Shown here one piece after another: positions 1 through 9,511 of a DNA stretch of 22,105 nt. The position numbers were made by a program, and so were the translations under genes. The DNA lies in the NCBI GenBank assembly GCA_024364805.1, contig CM044511.1:46833474-46855578 (forward strand), in the 5' to 3' direction. The first letter of the stretch is position 1. Every line of letters begins with the position of its first letter. This DNA comes from Euprymna scolopes. Lineage: Eukaryota; Mollusca; Cephalopoda; Sepiida; Sepiolidae. The notes below the pieces were generated by a model. It was not told the DNA's origin. It did no database searches and saw only the letters and a list, made by a program, of their open reading frames with translations.

Positions 1-135
1 AAATCACATGTAGAAATTAAGACAACATTCAAAAAATCACGTGTAGAAATCAAGACCACAGTCAAAAAAATCACATGTAGAAATTAAGACAACATTCAAA
101 AAATCACATGTAGAAATTAAGACCACATTCAAAAA
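1..135. repeat. 33-bp tandem repeat, about four units
   Basis: Four units start (at ATCAC) at 3, 36, 70 and 103, giving a period of 33-34 bp. The unit reads roughly ATCACATGTAGAAATTAAGA, then CAACATTCAAAA, with small changes between units. Each unit carries CACATG, or CACGTG in unit two. The array touches the window edge and may continue upstream. There are no unique spacers, so it is a minisatellite and not a CRISPR. It lies in or beyond the 3' part of the tetraspanin gene. Confidence 0.9.
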
Positions 136-254
136 GTAAAAAAAATTGCTGCCTAGTGTAACCATGTTATATTTTTTTATTTTCTATTTTTTTTCCTAAC
201 TTGAAACCATTTTTTTTTTACGTTTTACTTTTAATTAAAGTAAAAAGGTTACAC

Positions 255-490
255 AACTAGCAAGCCGCTTGGCAATGCCCAGCCATAAAATATATTTTAA
301 TATTTTGAGATTTCCTATTTATTATTATAGAGCCAATTCTCTACTGATTATTATATTGTACCCAGTATATTTAGTTATAACGTTCTTTTTGTTTTTTAGG
401 ATTACTGCTAAAACCTATGTTCCATATATCTTTGCAAATGTAATACACTGGTGGGGTGGGGTGGGGTGGTGTATATATAGATTATAGTTT
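255..490 (+). repeat. Dispersed family A, copy 1 (diverged)
   Basis: It begins ACTAGCAAGCCGCTTGGCAA, then TGCCCAGCCATAAAATAT, followed by TATTTATTATTATAGAGCCA and ATTCTCTACTG. The same order occurs at 2308, 14683 and 20575. It shares with them the short hairpin ATAGAG-CCAATT-CTCTAT. The 3' boundary is uncertain. A G-rich pentamer run, (GGGGT)n at 450-471, lies inside or just past it. The family is non-coding with no recognisable tRNA head, and may be a short non-autonomous transposon or a truncated SINE/LINE tail. Confidence 0.75.
450..471 (+). repeat. G-rich (GGGGT)n stretch
   Basis: Three runs of four G separated by single T, flanked by GG on each side (GGTGGGGTGGGGTGGGGTGG). On the sense strand of the tetraspanin transcript this would be C-rich. 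Confidence 0.9.
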
Positions 491-890
491 TACTAATAGT
501 TTAAAATCAATCGCGTTATTAGTACCAACAATGGAAAATTAAGTTTTAAAAAAAACACACACGCACACACACACACAAAAGAATCGTTTTTGGCATCGGA
601 AAAAATGCATCAATTTTTCCGATTTCAAAACTGATGTTTGAAATATGTTGATTGATGTTTAAGATTGGAGCAAGAATTCAATTTTTATTTTAACTTATCC
701 AATCAAAAATAATCTCTCATGCGAGCCGAGCACCAGTTCTGAAGGTTATTTTAGGGAGTACTCAGCACTAAGCAAGCCCTTACTGTGTAATTAACTCACA
801 CTGCAAAATTTCGACCACCAAACACCTCTGTTGAGATGCAAACGACCTAGTAGTTCCTCTAGTTTAAAGGACACTGTGTATTATGTATTA
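491..890. other. AT-rich non-coding stretch with a CA microsatellite
   Basis: It holds an (AC)n run at 555-577. The rest is AT-rich unique-looking sequence with no open frame of note, no splice-flanked coding block and no RNA gene that I can see. A stretch near 720-850 is less AT-rich but gives no recognisable protein. Confidence 0.6.
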
Positions 891-892
891 TA

Positions 893-1257
893 TGAAGGTC
901 GTCCCAAAAGTAAAGCCTCTTTTGTTTTAATAACTCAAAACGTTGAAAATCTACGAAGACAAGAGTGGTACCATTAAAACAAGCAACCATTTGTTTCCAG
1001 AATTTATTTTTCTACATAGTCAACACCATTCTCAATGCACTTTTGCCAAAAATTCAATGAGGCATCTCTGCTTTTGATGCACATTCATCACAGAAATTGT
1101 TTCTTGGAGTCTCGCGCTGTCAATATCTGCAAAAGAGAGATGAAACTTTCAGGTTGTGAATGCATAAGTTCATTCATCATAACAATGCAATTTTCTATCC
1201 TCTATGGTCTATTCAGACTGAAGAAAATTTGATGCATTACTTTTGGAACATCCCTCA
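893..1257 (-). mobile_element. Internally deleted mariner-type transposon (MITE-like)
   Basis: Imperfect terminal inverted repeats of about 25 bp bound it: left TGAAGGTCGTCCCAAAAGTA, and right (reverse complement) TGAGGGATGTTCCAAAAGTA. A TA lies on each side (891-892 and 1258-1259), the target duplication expected of Tc1/mariner. At 365 bp it is far shorter than an autonomous mariner (about 1.3 kb). On the minus strand it keeps the transposase C terminus, described separately, which fixes its orientation. The catalytic domain is missing, so it cannot move by itself. Confidence 0.85.
1004..1084 (-). pseudogene. C-terminal remnant of mariner transposase
   Basis: The last 20 or so residues read SLNFWQKCIENGVDYVEK followed by TAA at 1006-1004. 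The W-Q-K-C-I-x-x-x-G-x-Y-V-E-K ending is typical of mariner transposases, whose final residues lie just inside the right-hand inverted repeat, as here. Two TGA codons interrupt the frame directly upstream (about 1085-1090), and the D,D34D catalytic core is absent. Confidence 0.8.
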
Positions 1258-1258
1258 T

Positions 1259-1585
1259 AAAAAAAAAAAAGAAAAGCTGTCCGTGTGTGCATTTGTGTCC
1301 AACCAAAAGCCAAAAACTGCCCCAAACACCTCCACAAAGTTAATATATTCTTCTACAGTATTGCAGGTATATGTTATTATGTAGTATTGTTAAGGAGTGG
1401 TAATGCCACTATATGCGATGCCTCCATTCAGTCTCAAGAGATAATGGATAACCTTGTAAGAGTAGCTGTGCATGTAATTGTGAGGCAATGGTTGCACAAT
1501 TACCAACCACACCTCTCCTGAATCGGCACTGTCTGAGTCCAGTAGCAAGGAGAAGCCTAAGACAGAGAGATTAGTGGAGAGCACA
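1259..1585. other. Non-coding stretch, nothing recognised
   Basis: It starts with an A-run (1260-1271). Open frames of 70-78 codons on both strands overlap one another without any recognisable motif and look random. No splice-flanked coding block is seen. Confidence 0.5.
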
Positions 1586-1672
1586 CACAGCACTTGGAAT
1601 TTCCAAATGGTCACCCATTTTAGTACTGACCAGGCTCAACGTTGCTTAACTTCTGTGATCTGATGGGAATTG
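1586..1672 (-). pseudogene. 5S rRNA-derived fragment
   Basis: The minus strand reads CAGATCACAGAAGTTAAGCA, then ACGTTGAGCCTGGTCAGTAC, then a block with GGGTGACC and GGAAATTCC. This is the order of eukaryotic 5S rRNA from about base 30 to the end: GATCACCGAAGTTAAGCAAC, GCCCGGTTAGTACTTGG, ATGGGTGACCGCCTGGGAA. The internal Pol III control regions (box A near AAGTTAAGCAACG and box C near TGGGTGACC) remain recognisable. The first 25 or so bases and the closing stem are lost or diverged, so it is not a working 5S gene. It may be a processed pseudogene or the head of a 5S-type SINE. It lies 3' of a LINE fragment of the same strand. Confidence 0.85.
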
Positions 1673-1726
1673 ATGTGTCAACTTGATTATGCTGTATTGA
1701 ATGCTACTAAATATTCTGTTTCTCTC

Positions 1727-2000
1727 TTTTTTTTTTTCATTTTTCTTAAACTTTTTCTTCTAGGGGATGGGACATCCAACCAGATGTCTGACATTTACCC
1801 CTATTTTAGTGAGTCCAACCAAGAGATCTTTTCTGGATTCTAGCCGTCCCTTTCAGTGCAATCGTTTGTATTTCACTTGCACTTGGTTCACCGGGTATGC
1901 TTGCTATGTACTTTTTAAAGTTCTTTTTCATAAGCCCAGTTGCTCCTATGATGACTGGTATAATTGAAACGTGGAGTAATGAATGCATCAGCAAATTTTC
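1727..2000 (-). mobile_element. 3' end of a LINE (C terminus of the reverse-transcriptase ORF)
   Basis: The frame at 1994-1806 contains SIIPVIIGATGLMKKNFKKY, then IASIPGEPSASEIQ and ALKGTARIQKRSLG. This pattern (IPVVIGALG...LQK..LLGTARILRK) is the conserved C-terminal tail found after the reverse transcriptase in a common invertebrate LINE group. About 70 bp of 3' UTR and an A-rich tail (minus strand, 1742-1727) follow. Only the 3' 270 bp is present, as expected of a 5'-truncated insertion. The exact clade is not assigned. Confidence 0.75.
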
Positions 2001-2029
2001 TCAGTTGTGACAGAGAGGCCAAGTGAAAG

Positions 2030-2031
<2 letters not shown>

Positions 2032-2064
<33 letters not shown>
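2032..2064. repeat. (GA)n microsatellite
   Basis: About 16 GA units, followed by imperfect GA-rich sequence to about 2090. It borders the 5' side of the LINE fragment at 1727-2000. Confidence 0.95.
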
Positions 2065-2067
<3 letters not shown>

Positions 2068-2307
2068 AGGGAGGCAGAGAAAGAGAGAGCATGATAAAAA
2101 GGGTTCTTTAATGATGGAATTCAGTTCTCTTCAGTTTCGATTAGAAACACAGCTACAACCCACATCCGATGGGAAAAAGACATGTAAAAAAAAAAAAAAA
2201 AAAAATTGACTAATGTGCATTCATTATTTTTTTTTTTTTCCATTATGAATCTAATTTATAACTATGGAGATAGAAGATACAAAAAAAAAGTTTTAATTTG
2301 AAAATAT

Positions 2308-2480
2308 AACTTACTAGCAGGCCGCTCGACGTTGCCCGGTCATAAAATATGCATAGATATTTTAATTTATGCAGATCGCTTATTTATTATTATTATAGAG
2401 CCAATTCTCTATCGATTTTTATCCACTATATAGTAATGATTTCAAGAGTTATAAAAAAATATGATATGGGTACCATCAAG
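2308..2480 (+). repeat. Dispersed family A, copy 2
   Basis: It starts TACTAGCAGGCCGCTCGACG then TTGCCCGGTCATAAAATATG, and carries the hairpin ATAGAGCCAATTCTCTAT at 2396-2413 and the later block ACCATCAAGTAGAATTGAAA. It is the best preserved head of the family in the window. The 3' part dissolves into A-runs at about 2500. It ends roughly 150 bp from the tetraspanin exon at 2637-2720. Confidence 0.8.
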
Positions 2481-2636
2481 TAGAATTGAAATCAGAAAAA
2501 TTTTGGAAAAAAAAAAAAAAAAAAAACCCTGAAAGTACAATTTATAACTATGGAAATAGAAGGAAGATACAATTTTTTTTCAAATTTTAAATAAATTAAA
2601 AAATAAAAAAAATAAAAAAAAAAACTTGAAACTTAC

Positions 2637-2720
2637 CAAAATAATGGAGAAAGAAAAACCGATGGCCAAGATGAGTCCAGCTTGATCCATGACGAATTTA
2701 TAGCCAGCCTCGTAACAACC
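2637..2720 (-). CDS. Tetraspanin exon with the GC motif and start of TM4
   Basis: This internal exon is 84 nt, exactly 28 codons, phase 0 at both ends. It opens GCYEAGYKFVMDQAG and runs into a hydrophobic stretch, LILAIGFSFSIIL. Gly-Cys at 2720-2715 is the last conserved Cys of the tetraspanin EC2, and the hydrophobic run is the first half of transmembrane helix 4. With CCG, PxSCC and the single Cys of the upstream exons it makes the canonical six-Cys loop. The acceptor follows a C/T-rich tract (C7, then TTTCTTTCTATTAG), and the donor is TTTTG|GTAAGT. The remaining part of TM4, the short cytoplasmic tail and the stop codon must be in another exon. I could not find it in 1-2636, so it probably lies before the window. 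The intact frame and good splice sites argue for a live gene. Confidence 0.92.
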
Positions 2721-4135
2721 CTAATAGAAAGAAAGGGGGGGGGATGAAATTAAGTTTGGTTTTAATTTAGAAAACAACTTTACTTGTACAACATTACATG
2801 TGCTCCCTGGCTCGACAACAAATGCTGGCCTAACATTGTTTCTCTGTGGTCTTTCATTTTGGCTGTATCATCATTTCTTGCATTGGTGGCTGCCAAGGGC
2901 AGCATGCAGTTGTTTACGATGTAAAAATAAAATAAAAACACAAAAAACACAAACTCCAACACTTTCTGCAAATAATAGTTGCACTCTGGATTCACATTTA
3001 CGTCTTCTATAAAGACCATGTTCATCAGTTGCTGTCAGCTCATCTCAATTTACTCAGAGCCACAACTTGCTTTCACTTGAGATATACTACAAAACTCATG
3101 ACGGTTCATAAACTATCCCCATGGGAAAACTCATTACCACTCCCAAAAATGCCTGTAAACTAACTCAAGATATATCTACCTTTATGTTCAGTCTTGTCTG
3201 CCACATCTTGATTAACAATCCTATGTCAGCTTTTGTGTACCTTGGTGAATAACTTCCTCTCCATTGTTTTGCTGATAAACCTATTTCCTCTTTTTTTTGT
3301 TATATTTTCTCCCTCTTTTTTTTTTTTTTTTTTCAATTCCTAACACTTAGTGGAAGGTGTGCAATCAGAAATGTAAGCAAAATATATTGCCTAAAATCTT
3401 GATAATTTGTTTTATAGAAATCACATCAGACAAGGCGTAAAGTCGCTTGATGTAAAAAAAAAGCTAAAAAATACTATTTCAAAGTCAAAAAACGTGTTAG
3501 ATGGATTCTGACTCAGAAAACAGCAATTCTTCCTCCTTTGTCAGAATCAAATGAGGAGACTAAAGAATAAAATAAGGGAGGCAAGAGTTATGAAGCTACC
3601 GAAAGTATACCAAAGATCTTCCTGCTCCTACATCTTGGTCTTATTTTCAGCCTCTTTCTGTTTCTTCTTTTATCCCCTATTTCGTATCAATTTGACTATT
3701 ATTTTTGGTAGAGTCATGCAACAGCATAAATAGCATTCAATGTCTATAATTAGTTCTCAACCGGATTTCTTATAGTCAAAAATGTCTTTTATCTTTAGTG
3801 ACTGTGTTTATAATAATTTCGTTTCAAAATTAATCTGTTGCTTTTGTTTAGTAGCAAAAAGTTTTTTTCGTTTGTGATCGAACAAACGGAAGTAGTTACT
3901 ATTTTCAGTACACCTGAACCGATGATGTATCCATGTTTGTGTAGCAGTACATTTGATCTGTTCCCGTTTTTGTAAACAATGTTTACACCAAAATTTCAAA
4001 AATACATTAATATGAAATGAATTCTGAAAAATATGGAAAGAGAAACAAGAGTGAAAGAAATATGCAAGAAAGAAGCTCCAATAGTTGGTTAGCCACACTT
4101 CAATTTAAGAGATTATTATTTGAGAGGAAGGAAAT
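2721..4135 (-). other. Tetraspanin intron, no further feature recognised
   Basis: This is the 3' end of the 13-kb intron. It holds a polypyrimidine tract next to the acceptor (minus strand), T-runs near 3313-3334, and small open frames on both strands without recognisable motifs. One minus-strand frame at 3025-2780 is hydrophobic and Cys-poor and has no splice context. Confidence 0.6.
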
Positions 4136-4645
4136 AGTATATATATATACACACACACACATACATACTAATGTTTCAATAATGCATCATATCATCAAAG
4201 GAAATGAAATGAAAATCCATGGATTAAGGAAATAAATATAATTTTTCTTCATATAACCCTGGTTTCAAACAATAAATTCTCAAATATATTTGTATATATT
4301 TTAATCTATAGAATTTAACTTTAATCATTAAACTTATATATTGCTCTATTTTTATCTATTGAGCTTTTCCTTTTTGGCTAGGATTGCCTTGAAAGTATTA
4401 CTTCAATGTAATAGCTGACAGGAAAATTCACTTGATTTCTAATCTGTGACTTATCTCATTTTATATATATATATATATATATATTCCTACTCTCTGATGA
4501 GAAGGAAAGTATTTCTTCGAAACTCTGCAGATTAAGGACTATCCACTTATCTAGTGTTTCCTTTTCAGATTAAATATGTTTTTAACTCTTTTTCAAAGTG
4601 TTTTTTTTTCACATGTTTTATTAACTGTTTGCTCGTATTTTTTAT

Positions 4646-4736
<91 letters not shown>

Positions 4737-5070
4737 TAGAATACATCCTCCTCCAAAAATGCATACATGCAGTGGCCCTTCTATTTTAACAGCATCGGTC
4801 ACCACGGCTCTCCAAATTGTAGAGCCATGGTAATCTTGAGAAGTATTTTCCTGATGCATTCCGTCTTGATTCAGCGGTGGATCTCTCCCTGTGAGTTAAA
4901 TCTGCCTCCAGATTCCAGCTTGGAAATTTCTACAACTCAGTGTGGTTGGATTGATTAACAAGTTATGTTGATAAAGATTTCTTTCCTAGATTCTAATTGA
5001 GTTAAACTTAAAGTATATTGATTTATTCGATATACAATTAGGCTTATATATATATATATATATATATATA
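4136..5070. repeat. Cluster of TA and CA microsatellites
   Basis: It contains a TA/CA run at 4136-4162, (TA)n at 4463-4484, a long uninterrupted (TA)n of about 84 bp at 4652-4735, and (TA)n at 5045-5070. The spacers are AT-rich and non-coding. Tyr/Ile-repeat open frames across 4554-4859 are translations of the TA tract, not genes. Confidence 0.9.
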
Positions 5071-5148
5071 GGTTTGAGGTGTTCAAAAGTCAGAACTAAT
5101 GAAGACAACGAGGTTGTTAAATAGTGCTCAATAAAAAGAGCAAAATAT

Positions 5149-5724
5149 TTTTTTTTTATTTGGGGTAAACAGTTACATATGGTCGCTACAAATAGCCATC
5201 TGTTTCAGATTTTTCATTTTTCTTTTTGGCGTTGAGAGGTTTCAGGTCGCCTGATAAAGTCTCTATTAGAGTAGAAGGCTTTCTTACATCTTGAAGTTTC
5301 TACTGTGTAGAGGTGGAATTTTGCTGCTTGTCGGGGGTATTTACACCGGTTAAAGCCTAGCTGATAGTGCAGGACCTATTAGGTTGGTGACTTTTTTTTT
5401 AACCTTGTCTAAGAGGGAGAGACTAGTAGTAGATCCACCAGTCCAAATGTGGCAACAATACTCCATACATGAGCGAATGGTGGCCATGTAAAGGTACAGG
5501 ATACTCTCAGGCATAAGTAACTTTCTTGCACGGTAGAAAGAGCCCACCACCTTTGTAGCAGCCTTGGCAATGCACTCAATGTATCTGTTCCAACTCATGT
5601 TCCCTGTGAACGTTAAGTTGAGGAGTTTGAACGAAGTACTTTCAGGTAATGTATCTTTAGCCATGGCGATTACTGGTTGAGAAGGTTTCTTATTAAAGAA
5701 AAGGAGCTTAGTCTTGGCAGCATT
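5149..5724 (-). mobile_element. LINE copy B: 5'-truncated second copy of the LINE at 5725-9812
   Basis: The frame at 5664-5350 reads MAKDTLPESTSFKLLNLTFT, GNMSWNRYIECIAKAATKVV, and then YRARKLLMPESILYLYMATI. It matches the LINE A frame at 6646-6164 closely (the same GTSFKLLGLTFTGNMNWNRY region) with many substitutions. These residues follow the reverse-transcriptase fingers/palm in CR1/L2/jockey-group LINEs. Homology stops abruptly at 5724, equal to LINE A position about 6523. Near 5340 copy B lacks about 100 bp present in A. Its 3' end is an A-rich run (minus strand) near 5160-5149. Copy B is not functional. Confidence 0.85.
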
Positions 5725-5925
5725 TTTTTTTTAATTTTTTTATTCAATTTTCACCCCAAACAAGGCACAGTGCCACTTTGAAGCAGGGGGCTACTATCAG
5801 GGACTTAATTAGCAGAGTCATTATGAAGGGAGATGAGTAGAAAGATGTTTGTTAACATTGTTAACATTACACTTGAACTTCTGCATATCAGTGCAGTTGG
5901 GGAAGCAGAATCCCGGGAGGGAGTT

Positions 5926-6646
5926 CTAAAGACCCGCAGTTCTGGGGAAGAAACTATTGGAGTAAAAGGCTTTCTTGCACCTAGGGATCTCTACTGTAAA
6001 GGGATGAGACTTAGTAGCTTGTCGGGTTTGCCGGGGGTAGTTATGTCGGGGAGGTACAAGTGTTTGCAGTTCGTCAGAGCATTCACCATTAAAGTATTTA
6101 TAGAACAGGCAGAGGGATGCAACATCTTGTCGATGGGACAGAGGCTGAAGCCTAGGTGACAGTTCAGGACCTATCAGGTTGGCGACTCTTTTGAACCCTG
6201 TCCAGGAGCGAGAGACAAGCAGCAGATGCACCAGCCCAGATGTAACAACAGTACTCCATACATGGGCGAATGGTGGCCTTATAGAGGTATAGGATACTGT
6301 CAGGCGTAAGTAGTTTTCTAGCACGGTAGAGGGAGCCAACCTTCCTTGCAGCAGCCTTGGCAATGCTCTCAATATATCTATTCCAGTTCATATTCCCTGT
6401 AAACGTTAGGCCGAGGAGTTTAAAAGAAGTACCTTCAGGCAATGTGTTCTTGGCCATTGCTATTGGTGGTAGAGAAGGTTTCTTGTAGTTATTGAAGGAA
6501 ACAAGCTTAGTCTTAGCAGCATTGAATGTGACCATCCATTTTTTTCCCCATTCCACTACAGATTGGAGGTCATCCTCTAGTGTTTCTGCCATTTCCTTGG
6601 ATATGTGTTCATTTGTTTTCCCCTCATATCGCATTGAGTTTAACAA
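5926..6646 (-). pseudogene. LINE A ORF2, post-RT C-terminal region
   Basis: 6646-6164 reads ALEDDL-like TLEDDLQSVVEWGKKWMVTF, NAAKTKLVSFN, LGLTFTGNMNWNRYIESI, and YRARKLLTPDSILYLYKATI, then CMEYCCYIWAG. A second, overlapping frame (6372-5926) supplies VANLIGPELSPRLQPLSHRQ, DVASLCLFYKYFNGECSDEL and the C terminus, ending at a stop at 5928-5926. The frame shift lies near 6190. In this LINE group the RT thumb and connection region looks like this (NAxKTK, LGxxF, YRAR, RPxxEYxxxVW). Copy B repeats part of it. Confidence 0.88.
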
Positions 6647-6732
6647 TCCATTTTTGTCCCCATTCCACCACAGATCAAGTCTTTTTCTAGAGTTTCCGCC
6701 ATTGCTTTGGATATGTGTTGATTCGTTTCCCT

Positions 6733-7274
6733 CTAGTGTCTGTTATAGAGCATGGCGTCATCAGCAAATATACCCATCTGAAAGCCAATTTTATTAGGGA
6801 GGTCATTTATGAACATCAGGAATAATAAAGATCTAAGGATCGATCCCTGAGGTACTGCCACATTTATATCATATTGTTTTGATGTGCAACCATCGAGGAT
6901 AACCTGGATTCTTCTCTCACTTAAGGATTTAATTATGTTAAGTATTCGTCCAGTAATACCATAGGGTTTGATTTTCATAAGACTATCATGCTATACCCTG
7001 TCAAAGGTCTTAAATATATCTAGGGCTACTGCCCTAGCCTCCCCTGCTTTATCCAGTGCATGGTATATACGTTTAGAGATTACAGTTAGGATGTTTGCAG
7101 TAGAACAGGCTGGTTTAAACCCATACTGTTGATCAAAGAGAAGTTTAGCAGCTGTGAGGTAGTGATTTGATTAATTATGGAATCAAATATTTTGGCAAAA
7201 AGAGGGAGAAGGCTAATGAGGCAATAATTTAATGGGTCAGTTCTTTTGCTAGAATTCTTGACAACTAATACCAC
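6733..7274 (-). pseudogene. LINE A ORF2, reverse-transcriptase domain
   Basis: Two frames carry the core. 7274-7086 contains NYCLISLLPLFAKIFDSIIN, the NYRPISLLP motif with Arg-Pro changed. 6978-6733 contains AVPQGSILRSLLFLMFINDL (motif B', normally QGSILGPLLF) and FADDAMLY (motif C with the catalytic Asp pair, about 6768-6745). It is an RNA-directed DNA polymerase used for target-primed reverse transcription. The two frames do not join without a frame change, so no working enzyme is encoded. Confidence 0.9.
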
Positions 7275-7947
7275 AGAAACAGTTTTCCAGCAGTCAGGAA
7301 AGTAAGATTCATTAAGGCATTTGTTGAAAAGTTTGGAGAAAACTGGAGCAATCTCAGTGGAGCAATTTTTTAATAGTATAGTCGAGATGTTTTTGAGGTG
7401 TCTAGGTCTTTTATGATATCATGTACTTAAGGGGGTGATTTTTAGACCATCTAATGTGGTTTTTGTCCACAAAGAAAACTCTGGAGTGGTTTTCCGAGTC
7501 TAAAGTAGAGTTGCAGGCAAGCAGATTAGCCTTCTTGGTTGACATGCAAATTACTTCAAGATTGCTGGATACTAGGAGAATTGTTGATTGCCCATTATTT
7601 ACTACACTTTTATAGATTTTCAAGAAGTCATGAGTTCCTAATTTCTGTGCTTCAATGCGTTTTCTGGTGGGTTTTCCCTCTTCACTATGGTTATTTCCAT
7701 TTTACAATTACTTCTAGCTTCTATAGACTTTTGTCTATTTGTACTGGATTTATGCCGGATAAATCTGCAGTATGCATGCTGCCTTTGAGCAATGACAGCT
7801 GCGCAAGTAGAACCATTGGAGAGAGTGAGGTTTTCTATAGAACTTACATGTCAGGAACATATGCTTCAATTGCCACTTTGAACCATTCAATGGTCTCATT
7901 TGTGCACTGTTAAGCAGGAAGAGAACATATATTTCACTATGTAGCAT

Positions 7948-8770
7948 CCCTGATGGCATCCCAGTCAGCCTTATTGTAGAACCCTGTCGTTTTGACCAGT
8001 GGCTCTTTAACTTGGAGTTGAGAGTTTAGGGTGATGTTTGTCATTATCATAGCATGATCAGCATTCCCGAGAGGGCAATGGGCATTTGTTACACAATCCT
8101 CGGGAACTGTAGTCAGAAATAGGTCCAGAAGTGGGGCTTGTTGGTCCTGATGATCTAGGAGATGGGTCGGGAATGTTACTGTTTATGTCAAGAAATAGGA
8201 TATAGAAAAGTTATGCGTGATGCTACCAGTTGTGTTAGTGTAATTAGAGAAGCCAAGCCAACTACTGTGGTGGACATTAAAGTCAATAAATACGTGTATT
8301 TGGGCACTAGTGTCTAAGGAGAGTGCTACATCTATGCTATCAGAGACGTGATTGATTAGAGTACAGTCTTAGGTTGAGGGAGAGTGATAACGAAAATGTA
8401 AGTAGCTAATGCTATGTTGTAAAATTAGTTTAACACACATGAAGGCCTGATCATCTGATTCTAGTTTAGATTCCATAGTTATAGGGAGGGTATTACAAAT
8501 ATAAACTCCAAGTCCGTGCAGGTCTGTCAGAGTCCTTGTGACAAAGTGGAAGATAACAGACATTTTAAAGTGATTAGAAGGGATGAAGGAATGCAAGTTA
8601 ATTTCACTTAGTGCTAAGATGTCCAGGGAGTTTACTAAGAGAAATGATTTTCCCATGTCCAAATTAGTTCTAAGTCTATGGATATTTGTAAATGCAAGCC
8701 TCAAGAGAGGAGTCGAAGCATTGTTCAAGTGTGTGTCTGGTTTGATCATTGTTTTGGATCGAGCTGCCAT
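7948..8770 (-). pseudogene. LINE A ORF2, AP endonuclease domain
   Basis: The first part (8770-8369) reads LRLAFTNIHRLRTNLDMGKS, then LDILALSEINLHS and LHGLGVYI, the N-terminal strands and catalytic Glu (LSEI) of LINE apurinic endonucleases, which nick the target DNA. In another frame, 8298-7948, come FIDFNVHHSSWLGFSN (catalytic D/N, normally GDFN), then FPTHLLDHQDQQAPLLDLFL and PLGNADHAMI (the usual S-D-H with Ala for Ser, D-H at 8058-8053). One in-frame stop and at least one frame change separate the parts. The domain order and motifs are complete, so the copy was once full length here. Confidence 0.85.
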
Positions 8771-9250
8771 TTTTATAGTTTAAGTTGCTTGGCAAAGTGG
8801 ATGTGCATTGCCACCATCATGCAACACAAGTAGACCATCGGCCAACTCCTCATTCACCGAAGATGAGTGCAGCGTTCATTTCCATGCACAACATGGCACT
8901 ACAAACATCTCAATATTATACAACTGATAACACAACTGTGCTCTAAGCACTACCAAAGAGTTAAGGCTCTTGTAATGTCAGTCAGAATACAGCAGCCAGA
9001 CAAACTGTCAAACCAATACCCTCAAACCTATCAGACAAGAGTTGCCCAGTCGAATCATGTTAGCATACATAGTAAACAAGCACCCTCTAGATGCCCAGTT
9101 TTAGAGCAATGAAATGAGGCAGGTGTGGCGGATGGCGTTCATTAACAAGGCCAAGCACTGAGCATCTCTAATGTCCCTATGATCGCACCTCTGCTTCTGG
9201 CTAATAGGCAAAGAAGGAGTATGGAGGCTGGGCAAATGGGCAGAGTCTAC

Positions 9251-9511
9251 CTACTCCTTGAGCAGTTTAGGTTTACAAGCCAGTGATTTGATTGAGTCAT
9301 CAGCTCTAGGGAGGTTGTCGACCAGGACTGATGAGGCCTCCCTCCCCTGTTTGGTGCCAAGACGTATGAGGTCAGTGGCACAATCAGAGTTTTCCTTTTT
9401 CTAAATGGATGACCTGACAAGATCTACAGGTCCATCAACACAGAGAGGGTTAGCCCCACACTTGGTTTCAAAGCTGGGTATTTCTATACCCCCACATGGG
9501 TAGTTAGGATT
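9251..9511 (-). pseudogene. LINE A ORF1-like remnant
   Basis: 87 codons with one internal stop read NPNYPCGGIEIPSFETKCGA, then NPLCVDGPVDLV, and later TDLIRLGTKQGREASSVLVD. Cys residues spaced like a degraded zinc finger come first, then a D-L-x-R-L-G-x-K segment. ORF1 proteins of CR1-like LINEs commonly show this: a PHD-like or zinc-knuckle region followed by a basic RNA-binding segment. The position, upstream of the endonuclease on the same strand, supports it. The frame closes at TAG (9253-9251), so ORF1 is incomplete. Confidence 0.55.

Noticed and set aside
1-135. Possible CRISPR array
   Set aside because: Units are contiguous with no unique spacers, and the DNA is clearly animal.
770-840. 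Possible last tetraspanin exon on the minus strand (AACAG, then RCLVVEILQCELITQ and stop)
   Set aside because: A frame in the right phase exists, but the sequence is not TM4-like and the acceptor tract is poor.
2100-2190. Hydrophobic minus-strand piece MWVVAVFLIETEEN with stop, as TM4 end
   Set aside because: There is no AG acceptor before it in a usable phase.
4554-4859. Open frames of repeated Tyr/Ile on both strands
   Set aside because: They are direct translations of the (TA)n microsatellite.
5833-6159. Plus-strand open frame of 108 codons
   Set aside because: It is antisense to the LINE A C-terminal region and 3' UTR, a shadow frame.
7539-7913. Plus-strand open frame of 124 codons
   Set aside because: It is antisense to LINE A between its endonuclease and RT domains and has no recognisable domain.
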